Positions 25,060 through 33,771 of a stretch of 64,000 bases of DNA are shown here, piece after piece (within the stretch, counting starts at the first letter, position 1; each line of letters opens with the position of its first letter). The notes beneath the pieces were generated by a model. That model worked only from the letters and a program-made list of their open reading frames with translations. It ran no database searches and had not been told where the DNA came from. The stretch is from Streptomyces asoensis (GTDB lineage: Bacteria > Actinomycetota > Actinomycetes > Streptomycetales > Streptomycetaceae). Made by a program: the position numbers and the translations under genes. The stretch is from contig NZ_CP049838.1 in assembly GCF_013085465.1 (NCBI RefSeq), forward strand, positions 9,610,001 through 9,674,000, written 5' to 3'.

Positions 25060-25653
25060 ATGACAGACGCACCGCTCGGCCGCAGCGCCGTGTACACGAT
25101 CCTGACCACCGGATACGTCGGCTCCACCGGCCCCGGAGTCGCCGCCACCGTCTCCTACATATCCGACGCCGACCGGCATGTGATCTTCGACCCGGGCATG
25201 GTGGCGAGTCGCGACCGTATCCTCGCCCCGCTCGAGGAGTTGGGGCTCGGCCCCGACGACATCACCGACGTGGTGCTCAGCCATCACCACCCGGACAACA
25301 CCATGAACGTGGGCCTGTTCGGACGGGCCCGGGTGCACGACCACAAGGTGGAGTACCTCGGCGATCAGTGGCGGAACCGGGACGCGGAGGGCTACGAACT
25401 CACCCCGTCGCTACGGCTGATTCGCACCCCGGGCCACAGCGCCGAGGACATCACGCTGCTGGCGGGCACGGAGTCGGGCGTGGTCGCCTTCGCCGGTGAC
25501 CTGTGGTGGCACGCGGACGGTCCGGCGGACGATCCGGTAGCCCCCGACCGTGAGGTGTTGCGCACCTCCCGGCTCCGGGTGCTGACCGCCGCGGACCTGA
25601 TCGTGCCCGGCCACGGCGGCCCGTTCAGGGCCGACGACACCACGCCACGCTAG
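25060..25653 (+). CDS. MBL-fold metallo-hydrolase with variant metal motif
   Basis: A 197-residue metallo-beta-lactamase-fold protein resembling the MBLAC1-like group. The signature normally written HxHxDH reads HHHPDNTMN, so the last histidine is asparagine. Further ligands appear in TPGHSAEDI, FAGDLWWH and VPGHGGPF. The chemistry may therefore use one metal site or differ from lactonases. It has an ATG at 25060 behind GGAAGG and diverges from the GlxA-type regulator. Confidence 0.85.
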   Translation: MTDAPLGRSAVYTILTTGYVGSTGPGVAATVSYISDADRHVIFDPGMVASRDRILAPLEELGLGPDDITDVVLSHHHPDNTMNVGLFGRARVHDHKVEYLGDQWRNRDAEGYELTPSLRLIRTPGHSAEDITLLAGTESGVVAFAGDLWWHADGPADDPVAPDREVLRTSRLRVLTAADLIVPGHGGPFRADDTTPR

Positions 25654-25799
25654 CCGCTCGGTCCGGAGACGGAAGGACAGCGGCTTGCCCCATGCGGGCG
25701 ATGTGGTCCAGGCCCGCTCTGTCGCTGTCCGGGTCGTCGAGGAAGGTGTCCTCGTGCCGCCGCCCCAGCAGACCGCGTTGTCGACGCACGGGGGAGACG

Positions 25800-26426
25800 T
25801 CAGTCGAGAAGGCCGTAGCGCATCGCGCTCGTCACCGCCGCGGTTCGGTCGTCGACACCCAACTTGCCGAAGACCCGCAGCAGATGGGTCTTCACCGTCG
25901 ACTCGCCGATGAACAGGCGGCGGCCGATCTCCGCGTTCGTGCACCCCTCCGCAACCAGCCGCAGCACCGCCGTCTCCCGTTCGGACAGCCGCGGGCGTTC
26001 CGGTCGGGTGCGCAACTGGTCCACCAATCGGGCCGCCACCGTCGGCGCGAGCACCGTCTCGCCCCGCGCGGCAGCCCGTACCGCATTCGCCAGTTCGCTC
26101 CGTGGCAGGTCCTTCAGCAGGTAGCCCGCCGCCCCCGCCTCCACGGCGCGCAGGATGTCGCGGTCCGTCTCGTAGGTCGTCAGGACGATCACCCGGCAGG
26201 GCAGCCCCGCCGCGCTCATCCGCACGATCGAGTCCACACCCCCGCCGTCCGGCATCCGCAGGTCCATCAGCACGATGTCGGGGCGCAGCTCCGCGGCCAG
26301 CGCCTCGGCCTGCGGTCCGCTCGACGCGTCGGCGACCACCTCCAGGTCCTGTTCGGCGCTCAGCATGGCCCGCAGACCCTCCCGTACGACGGGATGGTCG
26401 TCGGCCAGGACGATCCGGATCACCAT
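25800..26426 (-). CDS. NarL/LuxR-family response regulator
   Basis: A 208-residue response regulator. The receiver domain has LADDHPVVREGLRAML, the phospho-acceptor in DIVLMDLRMPDG, the threonine in IVLTTYE, and the lysine in LLKDLP. The LuxR output domain has LSERETAVLRLVAEGCTNAE and GESTVKTHLLRVFGKLGV. It overlaps the end of the sensor kinase gene by 7 bases and so is the fourth gene of an ABC-exporter operon that it probably controls, in the manner of antibiotic-responsive Bce/Lia-like circuits. Confidence 0.94.
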   Translation of the reverse strand: MVIRIVLADDHPVVREGLRAMLSAEQDLEVVADASSGPQAEALAAELRPDIVLMDLRMPDGGGVDSIVRMSAAGLPCRVIVLTTYETDRDILRAVEAGAAGYLLKDLPRSELANAVRAAARGETVLAPTVAARLVDQLRTRPERPRLSERETAVLRLVAEGCTNAEIGRRLFIGESTVKTHLLRVFGKLGVDDRTAAVTSAMRYGLLD

Positions 26427-27619
26427 GGGCTCCTCGGGGGCGATACGGGCAGGCGGACGGTCACGGTGGTGCCGTCGCCGGGTGTGCTGTCGACGGAAGC
26501 GGTGCCGCCCACCTCGGTGGCCCGGGCGCGCAGTCCCGCCAGACCGTAGCCTCCCGTCACCGTGTGCGGGTCGAAGCCGCAGCCGTCATCCCGTACGGAC
26601 ACGGTGAGGGCCTCGTCGGCGTACGTCAGGGTGATGCCTACTGTGGCCGAACTCCCCGCGTGTCTACGGGCGTTGGCCAGTGCCTCCTGGCAGGCGCGCA
26701 GGGCCACCACCTCGGGGCCGGCCGGCAGCGGACGTACGGGACCGGTCATCCGCAGCTCCGTCTCGTGGCGTGCGGCCAGCCGGCGCAGGGCGTCCGGCAG
26801 CGAGGCGCCGTGCAGGTCGGCGGGCGCGCCTCCGGCGACCAGGGCGCGCGCCTCGGCGAGGTTCTGCCGGGCCGTCTCGTCCATCAGGGCCAGGTGTCGT
26901 CGGGCCTGCGCGATGTCGTCGTCGAGCTCCGCCTCGACGGCCTGCACCAGCATCAGCAGACTGGTGAACCCCTGGGCGAGGGTGTCGTGGATCTCCCGGG
27001 CCATCCGCTCCCGCTCGGCCAGCGCGCCGTGCGCGGCCGACAGCCGGGAGATCTCGTGACGGCTCGTGTCCAGCTCCGCGATCAGCGCGGCCCGTTCCTG
27101 GCTCTGCTCGATGATGCGGATGATCCAGGTGCCGACGGCCATCGAGAAGACGAAGGTCACCACCGCGAACATCCCGTTGAAGAAGACGGCCTCGTCGTCG
27201 GGCCACCACACCAGAGCCCACCCGACGACGGGCACGAGGTTGATGACGGCCACCGCCACCAGCGCCCATCGGATGCGCAGCGTCATGAAGCACTGGGGGA
27301 CGAGCGCGAAGGTCATCAGCCGGGTCTCGCCCACGAGGATCGCCGACGGCAGGAACAGCGCCATCGCCGCCACCAGGTAGCCCAGTGCCCGCCGCGGGTC
27401 CGGCGGATCCTCCCGCAGGAGGGGGCGCCCGACCCACACGAACAGCGGGATCAGCAGAACCAGCAGCGCCGCCGCGACCAGCCTGACCGGCCGCCCCGGA
27501 TGCCCCGTGCCGAGCACGAACACCAGGGTGGCCAGCCAGACGAACGCGAAGTACCTGTCCCAGATCCGGAACGACCGGTCCCAGGTGTACGCGCCCCCGG
27601 CCCGCTCCGGCCCGTTCAT
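26420..27619 (-). CDS. HisKA_3 sensor histidine kinase
   Basis: A 399-residue kinase with about six N-terminal membrane helices and no large extracellular loop, which suggests sensing within the membrane or through the ABC partner. The dimerisation/H-box is AREIHDTLAQGFTSLLMLVQ and the ATPase has ACQEALANARRHAG, DDGCGFDP and GGYGLAGLRARA. The ATG at 27619 overlaps the stop of the permease gene (ATGA). The open frame extends further upstream, but only as the shadow of that gene. Confidence 0.92.
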   Translation of the reverse strand: MNGPERAGGAYTWDRSFRIWDRYFAFVWLATLVFVLGTGHPGRPVRLVAAALLVLLIPLFVWVGRPLLREDPPDPRRALGYLVAAMALFLPSAILVGETRLMTFALVPQCFMTLRIRWALVAVAVINLVPVVGWALVWWPDDEAVFFNGMFAVVTFVFSMAVGTWIIRIIEQSQERAALIAELDTSRHEISRLSAAHGALAERERMAREIHDTLAQGFTSLLMLVQAVEAELDDDIAQARRHLALMDETARQNLAEARALVAGGAPADLHGASLPDALRRLAARHETELRMTGPVRPLPAGPEVVALRACQEALANARRHAGSSATVGITLTYADEALTVSVRDDGCGFDPHTVTGGYGLAGLRARATEVGGTASVDSTPGDGTTVTVRLPVSPPRSPW

Positions 27620-28461
27620 CCGTCGCGCCGGTTCTTCCACCGGAAGGTCAGCAGACACAGCAGCAATCCTCCGACGCACCAGGCCCCCAGCACCAGGGCG
27701 ACCCGCCCGAATTCCCAGCCACCGGTCTGCTCCAGGACCTGTGCCGACTCCGGAAGGAACACCCCGCGCAGCCCCTGGCACATCCACTTCAGCGGGAACA
27801 GGGCACCGATGTTCAGCATCCAGCCGGGGATGGTGTCGATCGCGATGTACACCCCCGAGATGAACTGCAACACCAGGAAGGGGAGTACGACCACCGAGGT
27901 GGCGCTCTTGCCGGACTTCGGGACGGAGCTGACGGCGATGCCGAGCAGCGCGCACGCCGTGAGGCCCAGCACGAAGATCCAGGCGAAGTCGAACAGGCGG
28001 CCCGGGTCCGTGGGCAGATCCACGTCGTAGAGGGTCGCGCCGACGAGCAGCAGGATCGCCGTCTCCAGCAGCCCGGTGACGAGGACCAGCCAGATCTTGC
28101 CGAGGAAGTACGCCGCCGGCGGCATCGGTGTGCCGCGCAGCCGGCGCAGCACCTTCTCGTCCCGTTCGATCGCGATCGAGATGCCGAGCGACTGGAAGCT
28201 GGTGGACATGATGCCGGCGGCCATCATCGCGGGGACGTAGAGCTGCGAGGCGGTGATGCCCGCCCCGCGCACGTCGTCCCGGAAGATCGACGCGAACAGG
28301 AACAGGAACACCACCGGAAAGGCGAAGGTGAACAGCACCTGGTCGCGCTGCCGGAAGAACTGCCTGAGCTCCAGGACGCCACGCCCCAGACCCAGTCGCC
28401 ATGCTCCGGGCAGCCGGTCGGCGTGCGCCTTCGTGCGGGTGCGTACGACGGTCGTGGTCAT
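27616..28461 (-). CDS. ABC-2 type transporter permease
   Basis: A 281-residue permease with six predicted membrane segments and the ABC2-type pattern: FRQRDQVLFTFAFPVVFLFL, then a re-entrant region MMAAGIMSTSFQSLG with the conserved IERDEKVLRRLRGTPMP, and later GVYIAIDTIPGWMLNIGALFPL. It resembles DrrB/NatB-type exporters. It is coupled by ATGA overlaps to both the ATPase gene upstream and the kinase gene downstream. The likely job is export of a drug or lipid-like compound. Confidence 0.92.
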   Translation of the reverse strand: MTTTVVRTRTKAHADRLPGAWRLGLGRGVLELRQFFRQRDQVLFTFAFPVVFLFLFASIFRDDVRGAGITASQLYVPAMMAAGIMSTSFQSLGISIAIERDEKVLRRLRGTPMPPAAYFLGKIWLVLVTGLLETAILLLVGATLYDVDLPTDPGRLFDFAWIFVLGLTACALLGIAVSSVPKSGKSATSVVVLPFLVLQFISGVYIAIDTIPGWMLNIGALFPLKWMCQGLRGVFLPESAQVLEQTGGWEFGRVALVLGAWCVGGLLLCLLTFRWKNRRDG

Positions 28462-29324
28462 CGGGCGTCCTCCTGTCCGGTCAGCCGGAGGTAGACGTCC
28501 TCCAGCGTGGGGCGGCTGATCCGCAGCCCCGGTATCTCGCCGTCGAAGCGCCGCATGAGCTCGGCGACGGTCCGGGTGGGCGTGTCCGTGCGCTCCACGC
28601 GCGTGGCGCCGTCCGGCTCGGTCCACTCCACGGTGGCCCCGGTGCCGTACCGCTCGCGCAGGGCCTTCGGTTCGCCCTCGGCGACGACCCGGCCGCCGGC
28701 GACCACGGCCAGCCGGTCGGCGAGCGTCTCCGCCTCCTCCAGGTAGTGCGTGGTCAGGAGGATGGTGGTGCCCTCGTCGGCCAGTTTGCGGATCAGGTCC
28801 CAGAACTGGCGCCGGGCCGCCGGGTCGAAGCCGGTCGTCGGCTCGTCCAGGAGCAGGAGCTCGGGGTCGCCGATCACCCCGAGAGCCACATCCAGCCGCC
28901 GGCGCTGCCCGCCGGACAGTGCCTTGATCCGGCTGCCGGTCTTCGCCTCCAGACCCACCAGGCCGATGACCTCCTCCGGGTCCCGTGGCCTCGGGTAGTA
29001 GCGGGCGAAGTGCCGCACGGTCTCGCCGACCGTCAACTCGGCGGGCGCGGATTCGTCCTGCCAGACGATGCCGACCCGCGCGCGCCACGCACGCGTGCCG
29101 TGCGCCGGGTCCGCGCCCAGTACGGACACCTGGCCCGCGTCCCGGGAGCGGTTGCCCTGGAGGATCTCCACCGTGGTGCTCTTGCCCGCCCCGTTGGGCC
29201 CCAGCAGGCCGAACACGTCACCTCTGCAGATGCCGAGGTCGATGCCGTCGACCGCGGTCACGTCGCCGTACCGCTTACGCAGTCCCCGTACGTCCACCAC
29301 GAGTTCGTTCGCGTGTGTTGTCAT
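28458..29324 (-). CDS. ABC transporter ATP-binding protein (DrrA/NatA-like)
   Basis: A 288-residue ATPase. Walker A is GLLGPNGAGKST, the Q-loop is GIVWQDE, the signature is LSGGQRRRLDVAL, Walker B is LLLLDEPTTGFD and the H-loop is LTTHYLEEAE. The C-terminal 80 residues form the extra domain typical of drug exporters. The ATG at 29324 is taken because homology begins there; the open frame upstream is not conserved. It leads the operon ATPase-permease-kinase-regulator. Confidence 0.94.
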   Translation of the reverse strand: MTTHANELVVDVRGLRKRYGDVTAVDGIDLGICRGDVFGLLGPNGAGKSTTVEILQGNRSRDAGQVSVLGADPAHGTRAWRARVGIVWQDESAPAELTVGETVRHFARYYPRPRDPEEVIGLVGLEAKTGSRIKALSGGQRRRLDVALGVIGDPELLLLDEPTTGFDPAARRQFWDLIRKLADEGTTILLTTHYLEEAETLADRLAVVAGGRVVAEGEPKALRERYGTGATVEWTEPDGATRVERTDTPTRTVAELMRRFDGEIPGLRISRPTLEDVYLRLTGQEDAR

Positions 29325-29612
29325 GCCGATCAGACTCGGCGGGAATCGAACGCTCCGGTACGACCGTGCGTACCTCCTCGTGTCCACCGAACGGTGGACA
29401 CGCGCGTGCGGCGCCTCAGTCAGTGCGTGCACCGCTCGATCACGTGTCCGGTATGTGCATATCTGTGCCTCATCGTGTTTTCCTTGACTTCAGGAATGAA
29501 TGCCCGGGATCCCGGATCGGGGGTGCCATCGAAAGAGTCAAAGATACAAAAACTATTTTCTTGTTTCACAAGCGCGTCAATACTCCGGGAACGACGGAGG
29601 GGCGGAGGCGTC
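29325..29612. promoter_or_regulatory. Divergent intergenic region with an AT-rich patch
   Basis: The 288 bases separate the ABC exporter operon and the DUF2236 gene. Positions about 29530-29580 are unusually AT-rich for this genome and include CTTGTTTCACAAG, a 5-bp inverted repeat. Promoters for both directions are expected here, but I cannot place -10/-35 boxes with confidence. Confidence 0.4.
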
Positions 29613-30542
29613 ATGACCGGCGTACCGCACACGTCAGACCAACCAACTCAGCTGGAATCAAGGGACGTTGAGGTACCCGCACAGATCCGCGCGCCGCGCA
29701 GGGGAGGGGTCGTCTGGCGCTGTTTCGGCGACGCCCGCGCCATTCTCATGGGACCCCAGCTGCTGCTTCTCCAGGTCTCACATCCCGTGGTCGGGGCAGG
29801 CGTGGCCGACCACAGCAACTTCCGCGCCGAGCCCTGGCCCCGCCTGATCCGCACCCTGCTCTCGCTCACCACGGTCGTCTACGGCGGTCAGGAGGCGGCC
29901 ACCGCCGAGGCGCGCCGCCTCCTCCATGTGCACAGCGGGATGAAGGGCACCGACTCGCACGGCCGCCGCTACCACGCCCTGAACCCCGAGGCGTACCACT
30001 GGGTGCACGCGACCCTGGTCAAGGGCCCTGTGGACGCGCAGCGCCTGTTCGGCAAGGGCATGACGGCCGGAGAACTGGACGAGTACTACCGTGGGATGCG
30101 GGACGTGGGCCGCGTATGGGGCCTGAAGGAGCATCACCTTCCGCCGGACTGGCCGTCGTTCCTCGACTACTACGACGAAATGGTCACCCACCGACTGGAG
30201 TTCAACCCGTCGGTCCAGGACGTCCTCGACGAACTCGCCCACCCGGCCAAGCCGTTCCGTCGACTGCCAGGTCCGCTCTGGTCGCCGTTCGCCCGGCTCG
30301 CCGCGCACTACGCCCTGCTGGTCACCGTGGGCACCCTGCCCCCCGTCCTGCGCGAGCGGCTGCACCTGACCTGGAGCCCCCGGCAGGAACGCGCCCTGCG
30401 CCGCTTCGCCCGCGTCGTACGCCTCCTGATGACCCTCGTGCTCCCGCCGTTGCGGATCTCCTTCTCCCTCGCCATCGCCTACTGGGCCACCCACCGGCCC
30501 GGCACCGACCCCGCCACCCGTCGGCCCCTGGGGGCGTGGTGA
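29613..30542 (+). CDS. DUF2236 (MpaB-like oxygenase) family protein
   Basis: A 309-residue DUF2236 protein: RCFGDARAILMGPQLLLLQV near the start, the HP(V/L)VGAGVADHS motif, VHSGMKGTDSHGRRYHALNP and AYHWVHATLVKG. Members include latex-clearing protein and MpaB, which bind heme through histidine and oxidise hydrocarbons, but most bacterial copies are uncharacterised. The DxxHS and HxxH-type histidines are present. The start ATG follows GGAGGGGCGGAGG. It is the only gene of its unit and converges on an SRPBCC gene. Confidence 0.88.
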   Translation: MTGVPHTSDQPTQLESRDVEVPAQIRAPRRGGVVWRCFGDARAILMGPQLLLLQVSHPVVGAGVADHSNFRAEPWPRLIRTLLSLTTVVYGGQEAATAEARRLLHVHSGMKGTDSHGRRYHALNPEAYHWVHATLVKGPVDAQRLFGKGMTAGELDEYYRGMRDVGRVWGLKEHHLPPDWPSFLDYYDEMVTHRLEFNPSVQDVLDELAHPAKPFRRLPGPLWSPFARLAAHYALLVTVGTLPPVLRERLHLTWSPRQERALRRFARVVRLLMTLVLPPLRISFSLAIAYWATHRPGTDPATRRPLGAW

Positions 30543-30587
30543 CGTGAACGCCGCTCCGAACTCCCCACGACCGCCGTCCGCGCCTGA

Positions 30588-30633
30588 GCCCGGCCCCACC
30601 AGCGCGCCGCCAGGGGACGGCAGGGGGCCGGGC
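30588..30633. terminator. Inverted repeat between convergent genes
   Basis: GCCCGGCCCC at 30588-30597 is the exact inverse of GGGGCCGGGC at 30624-30633, a 10-bp GC stem with a 26-base loop, between the convergent DUF2236 and SRPBCC genes. The long loop and lack of a U-tract make it only a probable terminator. Confidence 0.45.
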
Positions 30634-30641
30634 CGGCGGGG

Positions 30642-31151
30642 TCAGGAAGCGGACTCTGCCTCGAGTTCCCGCTTCAGGTTGCGCAGCGTCCTGGCGATGT
30701 TGTCCGTCTGGAAGTCGGCGAACGTCCGGCCGCCGGTGGCGACCCGGTCGAAGGCATGGGCGACGGCCGACGGCCAGGCCCGCCGGTCGTCCGTCCAGGT
30801 CTCCGTGACGCGGGTGGCCCCGCCTTCGGGTTCGAAGCGGTACTCCCAGGTGGCGATCGGACCTCGCAGCCGCGGCCGGTTCAGCCCGATAGCGTGCACC
30901 CGGAAGGCGAAGCGGCGTCCGGAGTCCGCCGCCGTCACCGTGCACCGCGTGACCCAGCGGAACGCCCCCCGCTTGTTCCGGCCCTCGAACGTGGTCCCCA
31001 GCGGGGCCGACGTGTCCGGTGCCGGCACGGTGGCCCCGAGGTTCTCCGGACTCCACCGTCCCATCTGGGCGGGCCGGCTGACCGCCTCGTAGGCCACCTC
31101 CGGCGGGACCTCTATGACGATGCTGTCGGACACGGTGAATCTGCGGACCAC
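30642..31151 (-). CDS. SRPBCC-family protein
   Basis: A 169-residue polyketide-cyclase/START-like protein with VSDSIVIEVPPEVAYEAVSR at the N-terminus, RWSPEN, a GTTFEGRNKRGAFRWVTRC strand pair and a C-terminal helix with FADFQTDNIARTLRNLKREL. Such proteins bind hydrophobic ligands; no enzyme function can be read. The GTG start at 31151 gives the expected length. It is transcribed toward the DUF2236 gene and seems monocistronic. Confidence 0.85.
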   Translation of the reverse strand: MVRRFTVSDSIVIEVPPEVAYEAVSRPAQMGRWSPENLGATVPAPDTSAPLGTTFEGRNKRGAFRWVTRCTVTAADSGRRFAFRVHAIGLNRPRLRGPIATWEYRFEPEGGATRVTETWTDDRRAWPSAVAHAFDRVATGGRTFADFQTDNIARTLRNLKRELEAESAS

Positions 31152-31321
31152 GACGATTCCAATCTCCGGGAACGCGCAGCCTACTCGCGAGTAGCAAGTG
31201 CGTGGAACGCACTGGAGCCTGCGCCGAACGGCCTCCCCCGGATGCGTGACGCCGTCGCCGGTACTGGCGAACGTCGACAGGCAAGGAGAACGGTGGGGCG
31301 ATCGACGTCAGGCGGGGGGCG

Positions 31322-31684
31322 TCATGCGGGGTCGCAACCGTCCAGGAAGCGCAGCAGTACGGCGGCCTCCGCGCGGAGCAGCGCGGCTCGGTCGGCGTGC
31401 GCGGGCGAATTCAACCGCGCTGCGACCTCCAGGCGCTCGGCCGCCTCGGCGCGCACGACAGCCACCACACCATGCTCGCTCAGCTCACGCCGCGCCGCTT
31501 CGGTGGCGCCGGCACCGACAGGCGACTGCTCGAGGGCCAAACCACGGAGCTCGGCTTCGTGCACGGGCACCGCCTCGGCGTTGTCCAGCGCAGCAAGCGT
31601 GGTGCGCAGGGCGCTCACCGCGGCCTTGTCGCGGGCGCGCATCGCTTCCGGCAGCGCTTGACGCATACGAAGACGAAGAGACAT
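31322..31684 (-). CDS. GatB/YqeY-domain-like protein
   Basis: A 120-residue helical protein whose start, MSLRLRMRQALPEAMRARDK then AAVSALRTTLAALDNAEAV, matches the GatB/YqeY domain family. The usual length is about 150 residues, so this is a short member. YqeY resembles the tRNA-binding tail of the GatB amidotransferase, but free copies have no defined role. The ATG at 31684 has AAGG 9 bases before it. The same frame is open upstream into a LysR remnant. Confidence 0.72.
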   Translation of the reverse strand: MSLRLRMRQALPEAMRARDKAAVSALRTTLAALDNAEAVPVHEAELRGLALEQSPVGAGATEAARRELSEHGVVAVVRAEAAERLEVAARLNSPAHADRAALLRAEAAVLLRFLDGCDPA

Positions 31685-31699
31685 GTCGGCGACCTTATG

Positions 31700-31981
31700 G
31701 CGACACCCCTGGACCCACAACGCGATATACGTGCGGCGGCGGCTCCGACGCCGCTCGCGTGGCGGGAGTGCCGGCTCGAGCTCGTGGACGCACAGCGACG
31801 CATCGGAGCCGACGTCGGCACTGCGGACGGCGAGTTGCGGCAGGACCGCCGAACCCATGCCGGCGTGCACCATCGACAGCACGGTTTCGTTGCCCGCGGT
31901 GCGGCACACGATGTGCGGCCGCACGCCGTGGTGTGCGAGCGCCTGCTCCATCCGGGCCTGGTCACAGATCGGCGTCGCTTT
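31700..31981 (-). pseudogene. LysR-family regulator, C-terminal remnant
   Basis: The stretch ATPICDQARMEQALAHHGVR, CRTAGNETVLSMVHAGMGSA and VLPQLAVR is the second half of a LysR substrate-binding domain. The helix-turn-helix and first sensor subdomain are missing, and after ALPPRE the match is lost in an Arg-rich run. The upstream boundary meets the promoter region of the divergent alpha/beta hydrolase, so the loss of the 5' part probably occurred at about 31985. Confidence 0.72.
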
Positions 31982-32014
31982 TGGCGATGGACTGCTGGGT
32001 CTAGCGTGGTGTTC

Positions 32015-32872
32015 ATGACCGCTCACCTCTCACACAGCGAGAAGCTCGTCGAGATCGACGATGTCGAGCTGTGCTTCGAGACCTTCGGTGACCCCGCGAA
32101 CCCGGCGATCCTGCTCATCGACGGTGCGACCGCCTCGATGCTGTGGTGGGAAACCGAGCTGTGCGAACAGATCGCGCGCGGCCACCGGTTCGTGATCCGC
32201 TACGACAACCGGGACACCGGCAGATCCACCAGCTACCCGCCGGGGCGGCCGGGCTACACGTTCACCGACCTGGCCGGGGACGCGCTCGGCCTCCTGGACG
32301 CCCTGGACGTCGAGCGCGCACACATCGTCTGCCGGTCCATGTCCGGCGGGATCGGGCTCATCATCGGGGTGGACCACCCCGACCGGGTGGAGTCACTGAC
32401 CTTCGTCTCCACCTCCACGGGCGAGGACGGACTCCCGCCGTCGTCGGACGAGCTCGCCGGCGGTACCCCCGCCGACCCGGACCCCGCCGATTCGGTCGCG
32501 GTGGTGGACTTTGTCGTCGCATGGGCGAAAGCGTGCTCGGGCGGCTCGCCCTACTTCGACGCGAGGGCCACGCGTGCGCTGGTCGAGCGGGACGTGGCCC
32601 GCACTCGCGACATGGCGTCCACCCTCGTCAACCACTACGCGATGACCTTCGACGGGTCGTCCCGCGATTTCGCCTCCATCAAGGCGCCGACCCTGGTGGT
32701 GCACGGTGACCACGACCCGGTCTGCCCGCTCCCGCACGGACATGCGCTGCGCGACGCGATTCCCGGCGCGACGCTGCTGATCCTGGAAGGCGCCGGGCAC
32801 GACGTGCCGAAGCCGCTGTGGGACGTGTTCGTCCCGGCTCTGCTCCAGCACACCGGAGGCGGCCGACCATGA
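32015..32872 (+). CDS. Alpha/beta-fold hydrolase with atypical nucleophile elbow
   Basis: A 285-residue alpha/beta hydrolase related to aclacinomycin-type esterases. The oxyanion strand is ILLIDGATASMLWW, the acid is in LVVHGDHDPVCP and the histidine in LEGAGHDVP. The nucleophile elbow reads CRSMSGG where relatives have GxSMGG, so both glycines around the serine are replaced. Activity may be altered. The ATG at 32015 is taken as start; the frame extends upstream only through the LysR remnant. The divergent LysR remnant may once have been its regulator. Confidence 0.85.
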   Translation: MTAHLSHSEKLVEIDDVELCFETFGDPANPAILLIDGATASMLWWETELCEQIARGHRFVIRYDNRDTGRSTSYPPGRPGYTFTDLAGDALGLLDALDVERAHIVCRSMSGGIGLIIGVDHPDRVESLTFVSTSTGEDGLPPSSDELAGGTPADPDPADSVAVVDFVVAWAKACSGGSPYFDARATRALVERDVARTRDMASTLVNHYAMTFDGSSRDFASIKAPTLVVHGDHDPVCPLPHGHALRDAIPGATLLILEGAGHDVPKPLWDVFVPALLQHTGGGRP

Positions 32873-32910
32873 CCCGGTGGCGGTCGGCGCTCCGGCGCGA
32901 AGGCCCGGTC

Positions 32911-32928
32911 GGTATCGGTATCGGTATC
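32911..32928. repeat. GGTATC hexamer repeated three times
   Basis: Three perfect tandem copies of GGTATC lie between the hydrolase stop and the methyltransferase start, immediately before the GAGAGG ribosome binding site of the latter. The reading frame upstream of the start gives RYRYRYR, which is an artefact of the repeat. Confidence 0.7.
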
Positions 32929-32939
32929 GAGAGGATGCG

Positions 32940-33719
32940 GTGACGGTCATGTCCGACCTGTTCGACTACGACGCGGAACTGCGCCTGCACAACGAACACT
33001 TCCGCACCGCTGCCCGCGTCGGCTCTGGCGACCGTGTGCTCGACATCGGCTGTGGCACAGGCCAGTCCACGCGCGAGGCCGCCCGCGCCGCCGTCACCGG
33101 CAGCGCGCTGGGCGTCGATCTCTCCGCTCCCATGCTCGAACGGGCCCGCCGGCTCAGCGACGAGCAGGGACTGGCCAACATCACCTTCCAGCAGGCGGAC
33201 GCCCAGGTTCACCGCTTTCCACCGAAGCGTTTCGACCTCTGTATCAGCAGGTTCGGAACGATGTTCTTCGCCGACCCGGTCGCCGCGTTCACCAATATCG
33301 GACGGGCTCTGCGCCCCGAGGCGCGCCTGGTGCTGCTGGTCTGGCAAGAGCGCGACCGCAACGAGTGGGCCACCGCGATCCGCCAGAGCCTCACCGCCGC
33401 ATCAGTCACACCCCACGGTCCGGACCCCTTCTCACTCGCCGACCCGACCGTCACGGAAGGCATCCTGGCAGCGGCCGGCTTCGCGGAAGTCGGCTTCACC
33501 GACGTGCACGAGCCCGTCCACTACGGCCCGGACAGCGCCACCGCCTTCGATGCCGTGCTCCGCCTGTGGGAATTCAAAGACCTGCTTGCCAACCTCGACG
33601 CCACGGCGGCCGAGCAGGCGCGCATGCGGCTACGCACCGCCCTCGACGCCCACCACACCGACGGCGGCGTGTACTTCGACTCGCGGGCCTGGATCGTCAC
33701 AGCGCGCCGCCGTCACTGA
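32940..33719 (+). CDS. Class I SAM-dependent methyltransferase
   Basis: A 259-residue methyltransferase. The SAM site is VLDIGCGTGQSTREAA, followed by the acidic turn LGVDLSAPMLERAR, the QADAQ motif II and LVLLVWQERDRNEWATAI, a signature shared with small-molecule methyltransferases of the UbiE/menaquinone-like group. The GTG at 32940, 5 bases after GAGAGG, is preferred; an ATG three codons later is possible. It follows the hydrolase by 67 bases and may be co-transcribed. The substrate is unknown. Confidence 0.88.
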   Translation: MTVMSDLFDYDAELRLHNEHFRTAARVGSGDRVLDIGCGTGQSTREAARAAVTGSALGVDLSAPMLERARRLSDEQGLANITFQQADAQVHRFPPKRFDLCISRFGTMFFADPVAAFTNIGRALRPEARLVLLVWQERDRNEWATAIRQSLTAASVTPHGPDPFSLADPTVTEGILAAAGFAEVGFTDVHEPVHYGPDSATAFDAVLRLWEFKDLLANLDATAAEQARMRLRTALDAHHTDGGVYFDSRAWIVTARRRH

Positions 33720-33771
33720 CCGGGTTCTAATTGGTTTGCCGTCGGAGAACCCGGTCCGATAGGAAGTTTGC

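Noticed and set aside
32877..32939. An N-terminal extension of the methyltransferase with RYRYRYR
   Set aside because: The repeat comes from tandem GGTATC units, and the ribosome binding site lies inside the extension, so the start is downstream.
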